From Triplophysa rosa (lineage: Eukaryota; Chordata; Actinopteri; Cypriniformes; Nemacheilidae), in assembly GCF_024868665.1 (NCBI RefSeq), contig NC_079906.1:12896807-12960806 (forward strand): DNA of 64,000 nucleotides, written 5' to 3'. Shown here piece by piece: positions 36,918 through 49,142 of this stretch. A program made the translations under genes and the position numbers. The number at the start of each line of letters is the position of its first letter. Position 1 is the first letter of the stretch. Below the pieces are notes generated by a model. It had not been told where the DNA came from and did no database searches. It saw nothing but the letters and a program-made list of their open reading frames with translations.

Positions 36918-37717
36918 CCGACCGGCACAACCGAACAGAACCAAATCAGAATAAACCAAATGATCAAAGAAAGTAAAAAGTCATATTTAGATCATTGGGA
37001 AAAGGAAAGAAAAAACCAAAGTAAACTAGAATGCTATCGGACCCTAAACAGAAAATACAATCTGGCAGATTATCTCTACACTGTTGGAGATGTGAAAGAG
37101 ACGGATCCTGACCAAATAAAGACTCAGTGATCACAGTCTGGCCGTAGAGAGAGGCAGACACAGACAAACATGGCTTCCAAAGGAAGAACGAGTCTGTGCA
37201 CACTGTGACACTGGTGAGGTCGAAACAGAGACACGCTTTCTCCTTCATTGTGATCAATTTAAAGATGTGAGAGAGAAACACTTTCACAAAATGTCAAAGC
37301 TCATGCCAGAGTTTGATAGGTGTTCAGAAACAGAGCGAATGCAGATGTTACTGGGGGAGAAGAGACACACATCAGCTGCTGCTTCATTCATCTATCAGCT
37401 GCACACCCTCAGAAACAAACTACTGCCTTCATCTGCTACAATCAATGCACATCTACACTCTTGACTTTATTACATTCTCATGTTTCTGCCTGAAATCTAC
37501 TTTTGATATTGAGATTTTATTTCCATACTTAATTTGTTTACTTACATATACTCTATTTTATATTTCATTCTATATTTATACCTTACTCAGCACCTTAGTT
37601 TAATTTTAATTTCATGTTTGTACTTAATGTATGTCTTTTGTTATATGTTCAATGCTTTGGCAATATTGTAAGAACACGCAATCATGCCAATAAAGTACCT
37701 TGAAATTGAAAAAATTG

Positions 37718-37722
<5 letters not shown>
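36815..37722 (+). pseudogene. LINE-type retrotransposon remnant (5' end plus ORF2 C-terminus and 3' tail)
   Basis: The start (gtaggtggcggtatgcacc) looks like a fish LINE 5' leader. A GA tract follows, then coding remains from about 36960: SYLDHWEKERKNQSKLECYR, NRKYNLADYLYTVGD, a frame change, ERVCAHCDTGEVETETRFLL with HCDQF, and FIYQLHTLRNKLL to the stop at 37464. The CxxC...H...C arrangement is the terminal zinc-knuckle of many LINE ORF2 proteins. The 3' end has aataaagtaccttg followed by a tandem attgaaattg tail, as expected for target-primed insertion. The endonuclease and most of the reverse transcriptase are missing. I cannot give the clade with confidence. Confidence 0.65.
36873..36914. 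repeat. (GA)n microsatellite
   Basis: Twenty-one GA units within the LINE remnant, just after the 5' leader-like sequence. Confidence 0.95.

Positions 37723-37772
<50 letters not shown>
37723..37772. repeat. (GA)n microsatellite
   Basis: Twenty-five GA units that directly continue the LINE's ttgaaattga tail; it may have grown from that tail. Confidence 0.95.
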
Positions 37773-37776
<4 letters not shown>

Positions 37777-37950
37777 ATGGACTCAATGCAGCCGGAAAAC
37801 AAATTTCACTCGCAAAATAGACTAAAACGAAGTAAAATAGCAGTTCACCATTTCAATAAGCTATCACTTATTTATCATCAGCATGAGAAATACGTGTGAG
37901 AGTGTGAACAGACTAAAATGCTTGAGACTTGAGTGCCCTGTAACATGTAA

Positions 37951-38618
37951 TAGGCTGTGTCGTTTCGGAAGACCTCCTCCGGAGGTCTCATTTGAAGCTT
38001 GTTACGTCATCGAGGCTGTCTCGTTTCATAAAAGCAGGTAGGACACTCTGTAGGCACACTTCTAATGCGGCCTACTATCATGAGAATTCGGAGGACACAT
38101 GAGGTGTATCCTTAGTTGCTAGAGATAACCCACAATTCTTTGCATCGGCCAACGTCTGTTAAATAAACGTGTGTTGAATAAACGGCAGCAGCTGCACATT
38201 CAATCAAATATGTGATGTTTAAAGGTGAACAGTTTACAATTTGTGTCACGTTTTTTTCATCTTAGCAGGCATATGTAGTAAATAAGTTTAAAAGTGTTTA
38301 GTGATTTTTAAACGTTTTAAAACAGTATTTAAGTATATACAATTTGTTTAACTCTGTTGGCATTGTTTAGGGTAGAAAGTAACCAACGTTTTACCTCTTA
38401 CAATAATGTAGAAATCATTATAATTAATTTGACAGGTGTTCGAGTGCAAAGTGCTGTCATAGCAATGTGGTACTTCCTGTTTCCTTTTCTGCCAGTATGT
38501 CCTACGAAGGACGTCTCGTTTAATTCTAAGTTGAGAATCCTCCGTATACCGCATCCTTTAGAGGATGATACCTCTGGAGGACATAAAGGTGCAGCCTTAC
38601 GAAACGAGACACAGCTAT
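37951..38618. mobile_element. MITE with taggctgtgtcgtttcgg ends
   Basis: The left end taggctgtgtcgtttcgg and the reverse complement of the right end (tagctgtgtctcgtttcg) are imperfect inverted repeats. Further inward, ctccggaggtctcattt pairs loosely with ggatgatacctctggag. The right half (38296-38618) is repeated at 45730-46055 with about 90% identity. Non-coding; the 139-codon minus frame at 38398-38817 crosses the element edge and is not a gene. Confidence 0.75.
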
Positions 38619-38793
38619 AGAGTTTAGCGGGCTGTGCGTAAGTAATAACGGTCCGTGGGGAAACGCAATGCTCCGTGTGTACTTTAGTTAAATGGATTAA
38701 ACAAAGCTTCGAGGCAACAAAAATTGCCTCAATTATTTTTTGGATTCGAATTACTCGAGCAACTCGAGGAATCGTTTCAGCCCTACAAGCAAC

Positions 38794-40723
38794 TGAACAC
38801 CACAAGCACACATGCAACTTTTAACACAAACGGTGCGTGTGCTTCTAAAAGTCTGCTCTTTGTTTTGGTATTCTAAAACACTATGCATGAACAAACGACA
38901 TTAGGAGTTCAGACAGCCTGTGTGTATGGTGAAGTCACTGTAATTGTGGGTTGCTTGTCTCAGTGAGTAACTGCAACATAAAGCTGGCATAGGCTGTTGC
39001 CTCAAGCATGAAATTACAAATGAAATTTAATTAGCTTCACATCCACTGTCTACAGAGATCATGGACAGAACAGCACCAAAGTGGTTTAAGGTGCACGTGT
39101 GTATGCACATGAGCTGGTAAAGGTGAGTTATACTTGCGAGGGCCGAATGTCTGAAAATATCACAGTTATAATAAACCCCCTAAAGCAGACTTGTGAGGAC
39201 AGTCTTCAATATTATATGTGTGTGTGTTTGTGTGTTTATTTGACCGCACTTGTGTTTAAAGATTATTCTCCCCTCTAGCTGTGGTTGTCTTGGCATTGCG
39301 CTCGCACAATCTTTAATGAATTAAGGGGACATTGAACCTGACATTGATTTGTTTGCCGGGGTTTAAACAGTAATGGCAGATAGACAGGGACATGGCTCCT
39401 TGTTCAATTGAATTGAATTCAATGGTTTTGTATAAAGATTTTAAATATAGCCATTGTCACAAAGCAGCTTTGTATGGTAGCAGCGCAGTGTTTAAGGATT
39501 CGGGCTTGTGACCCACATTCACACCCGATAGCAACGATTTATAGCCTGAGAGTAACTGACATCGCCTGGCGCTATTGTGCCCAAAGCTATAGCGCTAACC
39601 CAAAAAATAAATAACATAATGATACAATTACGTTATGGCCTTAACCCCTATTGAGCAATTGCATTGTGACAATGGCAGGAAAAATTCCCAGTTTGCAGTG
39701 AATTACTCAATGGAGGAATTGTGACTGGAGAGGAAAACAATGTACTTTGATCATCTTGTGAAGAATAAGAAAAATAATTTATCATTTAGTAGACACATAG
39801 TTTTATCAAGGTGCAGAATTGATGTTTAATAAGGCTATATTGAGAATTTAAATCAGATTATTGTGCTTTTTATTTATTTGTGTTTGTGTTTATGTACAAA
39901 TGTTTTTACATATTATTAAGACTTATTTATTGCTCTAAGAATTATTTTGCGTAAATTAATACTTTCAGATTTTCATTTTATGTCATTTTAAACTCTCGAA
40001 AGAACATCTTTTTCACATTATTTTGTTTTGTTCTGACAGAAATTTAGGGCATTGCAGCTTTGAGGTAAAATGTTTGCATGGTGCATAGCTGTGTGTCTCC
40101 TCCACCTGCTGTCACATTCAAGGTGTTTTGATGACATGGCTATATGAAACCCAGTGTACAGCAGGTGTCAGTGGAGCAATCCCGGTTTTCACATATAAGA
40201 TCAATTTCACAATACGGAGGGATACAGACTAATGCCCTGCGCTGATGGGATTCTGGTCTATACCTCACTTCAAGGCTGCTGCTTGTAATGTGTAATCTGT
40301 GTGAAAATATGAGATTATTGATAATCTTGTCTTCACCAGGAGAACAGAGGTGTGACACAAACATTAATTTCTTTGGAATTATCCCAAATGTTTTGCTGGA
40401 ATGAGACATACATTTTTTAAAATGGCAGGGCGGCAGATGCGGCCAAACAGCATGTTCTCATCACGCAGTGTGTGGTCAGAGCATCCCGTGGAGGTTTTTT
40501 GAGCAGAGATGGAACACAGATTTCCTGTCAGCATCTTGTGTGTCCCTTATCCTGCTTTAGGGATGAGGAAGTTTAAACCTAGCAGTGATGCTTCGAATGA
40601 AACCAGGTTTTAGCCCAAGGGACGTAGTTCAAAGATTGTAATTTATTAATTGGTATGGTAAAATCAAGCAGTTTTTTTTCATTCTTGATAGATGGCTAAA
40701 TAATAAATACAATCAGAAAAGCA
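38794..40723. other. No gene; possible old SINE-like piece at 39420-39610
   Basis: Around 39455-39480 attgtcacaaagcagcttt is a motif I associate with fish LINE/SINE tails. Just after it, gtagcagcgcagtgtttaag and ttcgggcttgtgaccc resemble a decayed tRNA-type promoter head. Resemblance only. The rest is AT-rich with nothing recognised. Confidence 0.3.
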
Positions 40724-40920
40724 TTAAAGGGTAGTTCACCCAAAAATGAAAATTCTTTTATTATGTCATATGACTTTCTTTGTTACCAAACAACTTGGGA
40801 CCCCACTGACTTCCATTGTATAGACACAAAACCATTAAGACATTTCTCCAAATATCTTCTTTTGTGTTCCACAAAAGTAAGTCATAAATGTTTTAAATGA
40901 CATAAGGGTGAATGATTGAT
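40724..40920. mobile_element. TTAA-flanked MITE, family A copy 4 (short)
   Basis: The left end is clear: ttaaagggtagttcaccc, then aaaaatgaaaattctttta. The right half is decayed, with acataagggtgaatgattg standing where the inverted end should be. Non-coding. Confidence 0.7.
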
Positions 40921-43269
40921 AAAGTCTTTTTAAAATGCTTTAGTTGCTGAGATATATTATCACTTCTGATTTGTCCAATCAAATTAGAGGGTCATATCTA
41001 ACTGCTGTATTCTATTCCATATAAAAACCAGAAGAGTAGGGTTTTTTTGCCTATTTTTAAACCCTATGCTAAATTGTTATCTCAGTCATTTACAAAAATG
41101 AACAAAGATTCAGCACTGCAAAAATGTTTTTTTCGTCTTGTTTTCTATAGTACAAATGTCTAAAAATTCTTAAATCCAGATAAGGAAAGTGACCTAAGAT
41201 ATTAGTCTTGTTTTATGAAAGAAAATATAAGAATTAAGTAAGTTTATGTTTAAAACAAGAAAAATAAACTTCTAAACTGAAACTAAATTTGTAAATAAAA
41301 CATAAAACAATATCTTATTCAATTTCCTTGTCATGTAAATGTGTCTTGAATTAAGAATTTTTAGATTTTTGCACTAGAAAACAAGACAAAAAAGTTTTTT
41401 TAAACAACTCAACAAACAAGACCGCCAAAAACATACTCTTAATTTATTCTGCTCGAGATATATCTCATTCAGATGTAACTTAGACATGTCAATGTCTCTC
41501 TCTCTCGCTCTCGCTCTCGCTCTCTCTCAAGGATAATCACATTGATTAACTGCCTGGCTGATGGGTTAAGAGAGGAGTGGATCTGGGTAGATGGAGAGAG
41601 AAAGGGAGCGGATCAGCCTATTGATTCATCAGCTGTCACATTTAGCAGTTCAGTAACCTGTTAAATGCTTGTGTGCGTTTATGCCGTTAGCAGCTTTGCT
41701 TTGAACTTGAACCTTCAACTTGACATAGTCTTAACTGTGAATTTTAAAACAATTTGTGTTGCCGTTTTGTAATTATAATCTGTTCTTCAAAACGGATTTA
41801 AGTTCATATCTGCAAAATAATGAAACAGCTAAGCAGTTTCACTGCTGCAAGTCCAAATTCCTCAGCAAATATATTTGCAGCAGACGCCTTGCACTCCCTG
41901 AATAAGCAGAGGAAAGCAAAAATATATGAGTTGAATGAGCTCTCGCACTTAAAGGAGAGGCCGTGCATTGGCCCCTTCAGCCATGCAGATTTAAGGTGGA
42001 TAAGATTTATCAGCACGACACTGAATAACGTTTTCTTGCTAGATTATTATATCGTGTGTGGCATTTGTTTTCTGTTTTTCTCTACCCACACGCACACACA
42101 GTATAACAATCACATAAGAGGCCTGCAGCTATAGTTTGATGTGTCTGAAATTCAGTCATCATACAGAGTTGTAGATAGCAGGCTGCCCTCTCAGAATGCA
42201 TTTACCCCTTCCATTAAAAATGCCACACAAATTATTCCTCTCAGACCCCGGAGGTGTCCTTCTTATTCCGGTCTTACCCAAGGGAGCGGGACCTCTGTAG
42301 AACAAATTCAAGGTGAAAGAAAAGAATGTGCGACGTGAAATGTGTGTTTGTCTTAGATACATATGGACATATAGGCAGACATATAGAACATATGGAAGTG
42401 TTGTGACCTGTGGACTGCTCTTGTGGTTCTACAGTAATATGATTCTGTTATGGATGTTAAGGGGTCATAGGTTAGACGGAGTCATGACAAAAATGTCACA
42501 TAAAAATCAGACACATCCGTATAATCCACTCTGTGTATGTGTGTGCTAGAATGTTGTTGTATACTGAATATAAATTTAAAACACATCTTCCTTATTTATC
42601 ACCGTTGTTTTTCAGGACAGACGACACAATGATGTAGTCTGGTTTATTCCGCCCATCCCTCTCGCTCAATGCTATTAAATTCAGACTTGCTTTCTCTTTT
42701 GTAAGCGTGACCATCTCTCTCTGTCTGGATTTATGGATTCTGCCTCAAATGTGTAAGAACAAAAATTGATTGTGCAAAAAATATACTATATAACCTTTCC
42801 TTTCACCATTCTCTCTTTTTCCTGCAAAACAACAAAACAAATATATAAACATATAAACTATGTTATGCCTCTCGGGTTAAAGAGTGATTACAGTTTTAAA
42901 GTACTGTGGCAATGTTCTCATGCAGCACAATAAAATAAGTATCTCAATGTGCATACTCGTTAAGCAGTTAGTAGTCATTAGTGCATACTCTGCACATTCT
43001 CACTGCATAATTGCTCTGTCTTTAATTGGTTTAAGCACCTGCAACCACTTGGTTTCAAGAATGTCTTTATACCTGGAGAGAGCTGTTTGTTTGCTATTAA
43101 CGCTATTACTATTAGGCTATAAAGTGTTATTACTTTATTGTGTGGAACCCAACAGTGTTATCTAGAAAAATGTCCAAACTGTTTCTTGTGTACACACAAT
43201 AAAGAATAGAGGCTAGGGAGAGCATTTTTTATTTTATTAGAAAAATACAGTTTGGGCTTTTTGCTACAG
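40921..43269. other. No gene seen
   Basis: A CT-rich tract lies at 41495-41528. The plus-strand frame 41820-42134 (104 codons) has no recognised domain and ends in hydrophobic low-complexity residues. Nothing else was identified. Confidence 0.4.
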
Positions 43270-43375
43270 TTCTCCTTTGTGGTCCAAGCACTAATGTAAT
43301 ACAGATTTGGAACAAAATGAGGCTGATTAAACGATAACAGAAATTTAGGTGAACTATCCCTTTAACTAAAGCTCT
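43270..43375. mobile_element. TTAA-flanked MITE, family A copy 5 (right half only)
   Basis: Contains acagatttggaacaaaatga and ends ggtgaactatccctttaa, the family's right terminus with its TTAA. The left half is not present. The DNA on to 43788 has no recognised feature. Confidence 0.65.
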
Positions 43376-43796
43376 CAGTACATATTTTGTTCTCTGCTGG
43401 AGTGCATCTCTGCCATATAATTCATAAACTCATTAGAGACCGCAGGCCTAAACTCACAGTAAATGCTGAATAGGTGCAAAACAGATCTTTTCCTTTTTCA
43501 ATTTCCCCACCGTCTCTTTCTTTCATCTGTAACCCTGCAGGAGAAGAATGTATGTTCTGCAACAATAAACTAAGTTAAGCTACAGGAATCAGATACATTG
43601 AGCCCTAAAAAACACTGAGCGTGTATTCATGAATAGCATAGAACACCAGCCACACATCGCACTCAGGTTACTAGGTTTATATTGTTTATTACCCCTCTTT
43701 ATACAGTATATTTCTCAGCACGTACGGTTTATGTAAAGAACAAAAGTTTTTTTCAAATTTACAGCAAACCCCATATATTGTTGCTGTCCTTCTGAA

Positions 43797-45456
43797 CAGT
43801 GGCGGAGCCAGAGAGGGGTCCAAGGTGGCACTGAACATCCCTGACATCCAATTGGCCACCCTGGGTGCCACCCCAAAATTTGATTCGCTACTTATGTTGA
43901 TTTACATCTGATTTCACCTTTCGTTGAGCAACGCTTTTGATTTGACGTTCGGGGCCCATGCTTGCACGTGACGTCACCGCACATGAAATTCAAGCGAGTC
44001 TAGTTGAGAATGAGAACGGAAAAAAGTTCTCGAAATCTGAGATTTAATTTTAAAGACTGACGAAAGAGAGAAAAGAAGCAAATGGACCACTGCAATTTGC
44101 TAAACAAATGGAATATTCAAAAGTACCCGCTTGCTTGCTAGCCATTTCAAGTCCGAACCAGCCAGGTATGTTTTTCTGTTGAACCATACCATTATAGTGT
44201 TATCTACCTACTTTCTATCGTTACACTTTTAAATGTTGCATAAATGTAAAGTTTTCCCAGCATTTTCTAACCTTAGATAAATATAAACACTGTTGGGAGA
44301 AATCCTCTATTTCTTTTAACATTCTAAGCAGGTGTACTTCATACAAACTTTAGAAGGAAGAAGTAAGTTCCCTCTTTAGCCTTGGCTTTAGGATTCCTAA
44401 ACAACTTTTCATTGTGTTAGTTTATGTTTGGCTCTATTAACAGATAGTAGTAAGTCGGTTCCCAACATAACATACATTGTTTACATCAGGGTCGGAAATT
44501 AACAGAGGCTTTGGAAAAAATGACAACAAGGTGAACAAATCTGCTCTCCAAGTTCAAGACAAAAGAGGAAAAGTAGTCCATGCATAATAAAAAACTAGCT
44601 ATGACAGTCGCAATCTAAATATGATTTAGGTGAATATGAACGAATGTGGATGACAGCTTCTTTGCTCTGCTACAGCTTTGAGCATTACAGCCAATCAAGT
44701 TCAGGGTATGAATATTCTGACCAATCAGAGGCGTTTGAATGATTCACCGGTGAAGAAGAGCTGTGCTGAAGTGCGTCACGCTCAAAAAGTTTATCATTAA
44801 CCGCGTACAGATACGATGTAAGAAAGAGATTCATTAGTCAGACTCTTTACTGTATTACCTGAAGCCATTGAGTGTTTTAGTGATGTTGGATGTTCTTTGT
44901 TTGTTTTCTACATATTTCCCGTTTGAATAACAGCTTTTTATGTTCCTTAGAGAATCAAAAAGCAATAAAACAGCAATACAATAATTCATAAACGCTTCTC
45001 GGCTTTTGTAGTGTGTAAAGCGTGTGACAAGTGTTCATGTATCCTAATATCTGAAAGTAATAATCAAGATGACAACATCAAGGGCAATAATCAGCATCAA
45101 AGATTTTTTTTAATCTTGCAGTCCTATGGAATGAGTTTGTTTTATCAGATATATGCAGCTCTGATCCACATCAGTTTAAAGACACCTCTGGTGCTGCTTT
45201 GTTTCTGTTTAAATTAAACAAGTTATCAGGGTTAAGGTATGTTTTCAACATTTTCATTATTTATATTTTATTGTTTATTTCATCTATATACATTTAGAAG
45301 TAAATTATCACTTGTACCTCTTATCAGCAATCCTACGATTTATTTTTTTATAATTTGATGCCAGGTCAGGGTTAAACACACATTTTCTGTCATGGTCTGT
45401 GGACCCCCTGAAGTAGCCTTGGCCACCCCATATATAAAACTCTAGCTCCGCCACTG
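43797..45456. mobile_element. Non-autonomous hAT element, cagtggcggagc ends, 8-bp duplication
   Basis: It starts cagtggcggagccagag and ends ctctagctccgccactg, in inverted orientation. The octamer cttctgaa is present on both sides (43789-43796 and 45457-45464), a perfect hAT target duplication. The two ends also share a gtggc(a)cc block (ccaaggtggcac and ttggccacccc). The 1660-bp body has only short open frames and no transposase, so mobility would depend on another hAT copy. Confidence 0.9.
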
Positions 45457-45596
45457 CTTCTGAAACCTCGTATTCAGGAAATGGAAACTTTTTCAGTGAT
45501 TACATACTATGTTGTCAAAGTTGACAGGCACTTTTTAATTCTTTTTATTGGTTAGATATTTGCAAAACCCAGTGACAAACGTAAAGGGTGACTTAA

Positions 45597-46267
45597 GGCT
45601 TGTCCACACCGGGACTATCATCGCGTGCGTTTATCATCGACGTTTAACTACTCGTGACTGAACAAAGGGCGCTCAAAACGCACACCGATGCATAAAACAC
45701 CTGGCGTAAAAGCTTAATTTTTTTTAAACGTGTTTACAAGTGTTTAGTGATCATAAACGTTTAAAACAGTAAGGCAAAAAATGCTACATTTGTTTAACTC
45801 TTTTGGCATTGTTTAGGGTAGAAAGTAACCAACGTTTTACCTCTTCAATCATGTAGAAATAATTGTAATTAATTTGAAAGGTGTGCAAGTGCAACGTGTT
45901 GTCATACCAACGTGGTACTTCCTGTTTCCTTTTCTGCCAGTATGTCCTACGAAAGACATCTCGTTTAATTCTAAGTTCCGTATACCGCATCCTTTAGAGG
46001 ATGAGACCTCAAGAGGACACAAGGAGGCAGCCTTCTGAAACAAGACACAGCTATTGATGAAGAGGAAGCAAGATTAATTCTTCTTCTGTGTGACAAGCGA
46101 GTGTCAGAAGCATAAAGTTGCGCAGCACCACCTTGTGTACCGGGGTATTTATGTTTTTCATTAAGTGCCATCTATGTCAATCTATGCCAAAATCGTTTGG
46201 CTATAAACGCTGAAAAACGTCTAGAAAAACGCTGGCGATAAGCGCGTCGTCACAGTGTGTACGAGCT
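45597..46267. mobile_element. Composite TTAA-flanked MITE, family C
   Basis: The ends ggcttgtccacaccgggac and (reverse complement) agctcgtacacactgtgac are imperfect inverted repeats, with TTAA outside each (45593-45596 and 46268-46271). Subterminal tcgcgtgcgtttatc pairs loosely with gcgcttatcgcc. The middle, 45730-46055, is shared with the MITE at 37951, so one repeat has been inserted in or recombined with another. Confidence 0.7.
45730..46055. repeat. Copy of the right half of the 37951-38618 MITE
   Basis: Shared blocks with 38296-38618 include gtagaaagtaaccaacgttt, gtggtacttcctgtttcc, ttttctgccagtatgtcc and ccgcatcctttagaggatga. The matching order and spacing are close to collinear. The outer left half of that MITE is absent here. 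Confidence 0.85.
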
Positions 46268-46398
46268 TTAATAATAATGATTTACGGCAAAAAATTAAAA
46301 TCACAAAATATGGAGATACAAGGTTTCAAAAGGACAGCAGCGATATCCATCAGTCAGGGCTGACTTTGCGGTGGTTTATATATCAAAGCAAAGAGATC

Positions 46399-46920
46399 AC
46401 ATAAATAATAATAACTCATTACATTTATATAGCACTTTTCTGGGTACTCAAAGCGCTTTATATCGAAGGAGGGAATCTCCTCAACCACCACCAATGTGCA
46501 GCATCCACCTGGATGATGTAACGGCAGCCATATTGCGAACATACCAGCTTATTGGTGGAGAGGAGACAGAGTTACGAAGCCAATTAGTACATATGGGGAT
46601 GATTAGGAGGCCATGATGTATAGAGGTGAATTTTGGATTTTTAATGACCACAGAGAGTCAGGACCTCGGTTTAACATCTCATCCAAAGGACAGTACTTTT
46701 TTACAGTATAGTGTCCCCGTCACTATACTGGGGCATTAGGACCCACACAGACCACAGGGTGAGCACCCCCTGCTGGCCTCACTAACACCTCTTCCAGCAG
46801 CAACCTAGTTTTCCCAGGAGGTCTCCATCCAGGTACTGACCAGGCTCAACCCTGCTTAGCTCCAGTGGGAAACCAGTCTTGGGCTACAGTGTGATATTGC
46901 TGCTGGCCATATCACCTTAT
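46399..46920 (-). mobile_element. SINE3-type SINE derived from 5S rRNA
   Basis: On the minus strand the 5' head (46920 downward) contains ggagctaagcagggttgagc, ctggtcagtacctggatgg and agacctcctggg. These follow the internal promoter part of 5S rRNA in order. The body runs through gtcctgactctctgtggtc. The 3' end reads cgctttgagtacccagaaaa, gtgctatataaatg and a taatgagttattatt tail, the LINE-type tail used by such SINEs for reverse transcription. Zebrafish SINE3 has this architecture. It is transcribed by RNA polymerase III in active copies; this copy has indels in the head. Non-coding. Confidence 0.88.
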
Positions 46921-48249
46921 AGGTCAAAAAAATAAACTTACTAAATAATTTTATTTAAATTACTCAATGCACACAACTGTGTGTAATATTAGTTTACCAT
47001 CATTTGTCTCCAACGGACCTGAATGCGCTCTAACTGAGATATGAGAGAAGATGCTGCACAATGTGCAAAATGTAACAGAAATTGGTGCCGATATGATTTT
47101 TTAAAGCCAGTAACTAGCAGGCATTGTGCATGAGTCACTTCTGGTGTTTTCTTCTTAATTTTATGAAGAAATTTTGAATATCAAAGCCGCTTCTGGCTGT
47201 GAGCGTGAGGAATGACAGACAGAAAGACACAGCCCTTCACAACATTCATTATAAATTATCCTGACAGAAATTCAATTAACGTTGCACATCAAGCACATTA
47301 CATCCTTCTTTTGCTGAGAGTTAATGCTAAGCTTTTTTTGGTGTCGATTTTGCAAGGCATCTGTTAAAAACAGATTCACGTGCTGGTTTTCCTGTAAATT
47401 TCTGCAGCTGTTCTGCCAAATCCTGAGTGCAGATATGATCTACACATACATTTACATTTGTTCAATTTCCAGATGCTTTTATTCAAAGCACCTTACATTA
47501 AATCTAGAATGTCATCCTAAGATTCAGCCTAAGAAGATAAAGCTGTACTGTAAGGTGCTGAAATTGCTTTGACAAGTAGCTAGAACAGTGATGTAAGTGT
47601 GACATGGGAAAACAGTAAAGTAGCTAAGTTATGCTATGAAGGAAATCAATAATTTTGTTGTATTTAAAAAAAACACGCTCTGTAGAGCCGTTTGTCCATT
47701 TAGGGCTATAGAAACAACATGTTGAATTCCATGCAAAGGGACCCGAGGTGTTTGTAGATAGAAATAGCTCATAAGGGAAGAAAAACAAAACGCTTCATTA
47801 TGTATTGTCTTTATACACCTCTAAAGGCATAGATATGTATATTATATTGCATTTCTGTCAATAGATCCTTCACAAATTACACAATGTACCGTTGAATATA
47901 TTGTATCACAAAGAGTAAGAAACATGCCACATTTGCACTCAGTATTTCCATTCAGTAAGGCATAGATATGATGGAAATGGTTATGAGATATTAAGTTTAA
48001 TATCTTTATTATTAACCCCTGCACACACAGTAGAACTTCAGGCTGAAAATGAATTTTCATCTGCCCCATAACCCAATCTGCTCAAAGAGGAAGTCAAAGC
48101 TTCAGGGTATTGAATGACAATTACTTCACCGGCACTTCTGAAAGAGTCTGAAGTGCTGTTCTAGCATGAACCTAATCACAGTGCTATCAAACTGTAAATG
48201 GCATTAAAAAACTGCTCTCAGACCAGTTTAAATAAACCACCAGCATTCT
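46921..48249. other. No gene seen
   Basis: At 47450-47510 acatttgttcaatttccag followed by gatgcttttattcaaagc resembles a short motif common in fish dispersed repeats. Otherwise nothing was recognised. Confidence 0.4.
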
Positions 48250-48390
48250 CACACCGTGTCTACACCGGACGTGACTGGCGTTATATGTCACGACAAAATA
48301 CATTAGAAACGTATTAGAACCCATTATTATTTCAAATTTTGTCCACACTGGATGCGGTGCAGCTGTGGCGTCTGGTGTAGACACAGTGTT
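48250..48390. mobile_element. Short MITE (141 bp)
   Basis: cacaccgtgtctacaccgga on the left and the reverse complement of ggtgtagacacagtgtt on the right form inverted ends, with gacgtgactggc / gctgtggcgtc continuing the pairing. No target duplication could be set. Non-coding. A GT tract at 48471-48502 lies just beyond it. Confidence 0.65.
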
Positions 48391-49142
48391 AGGAAGGACT
48401 GCCATCAGTCTGATGACTTATGTGTTTGAAAGAGAGACAGAGGAGGAGGTTCTATAGTGTGTCTTCTGATGTGTGTGTGTGTGTGCGTGTGCGTGTGTGT
48501 GTAAGCGCATTAAATGGATCAGAATGCAAACAGAAGCCTGCATGATCCATCAGGACCTCGGATAGTAAATATTTAAACACCCCTCTCAGGGGCTGCCATG
48601 GAGACAACCTGACACGACAACACTTCTGTGTGTGTGTTTAGTGTTTCAATTCTGTTCACCTGAGCTGGGGAAACACAAAGAGCTTTGAGTTACTTTTATT
48701 ATTGAAGGTATCAAAAACCTTTAAGTGGAATTGGCAGAAGGTGCTCTGTGGGATCTAAAACTCAACTGGTCTGCCTAAAGAGAAAGAATTCTGACTGGGG
48801 CCCATTTAAGCAAAACTGGCATTTTCTTCAACCAGACACTTACAACTGTGCTAAAACTACAATATTGTGTTCTTACTACAGAAAAAACATTCTGTCCAGA
48901 CTTTCACATCAACCCTCTCTGAACTCTTGCTTTCAAAGCAAGACTGGCTCAGGTGACTTTGTAGCTTCTTAGGCTCGATTCACATTTCGCGTCTGAAAAC
49001 GCGAACTGCGCCACTTTCTCTCTTCAAATGACCTGCGGCACTCAGAAAAGTTGAACTATTTCCATATCGATGCGGCGCCGACGCGCCTACAAAAATGTTC
49101 CCACCGCATGCGCCTCCTATTTGCGCGAGCCTACATTTAAAA

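Larger units (their letters stand above)
34519..38785. mobile_element. hAT-type element broken up by nested insertions
   Basis: The left end is tagggctgcagctatcgatt and the right end ggaatcgtttcagccctag-like (cagccct a at 38785). The flanking octamers are catgcaac (34511-34518) and caagcaac (38786-38793), one mismatch, consistent with an old 8-bp hAT duplication. Subterminal blocks such as taatcgagtattc and gaattactcgagcaactcg are typical of this fish hAT group. Its own sequence is visible at 34519-35191 and about 38619-38785. Between them sit a Tc1 element, a LINE remnant, two GA microsatellites and a MITE. I see no hAT transposase, so it was probably non-autonomous. Confidence 0.8.

Noticed and set aside
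46800..46920. Functional 5S rRNA gene
   Set aside because: Only parts of the 5S sequence are present, with indels, and they continue into a SINE body and LINE tail.
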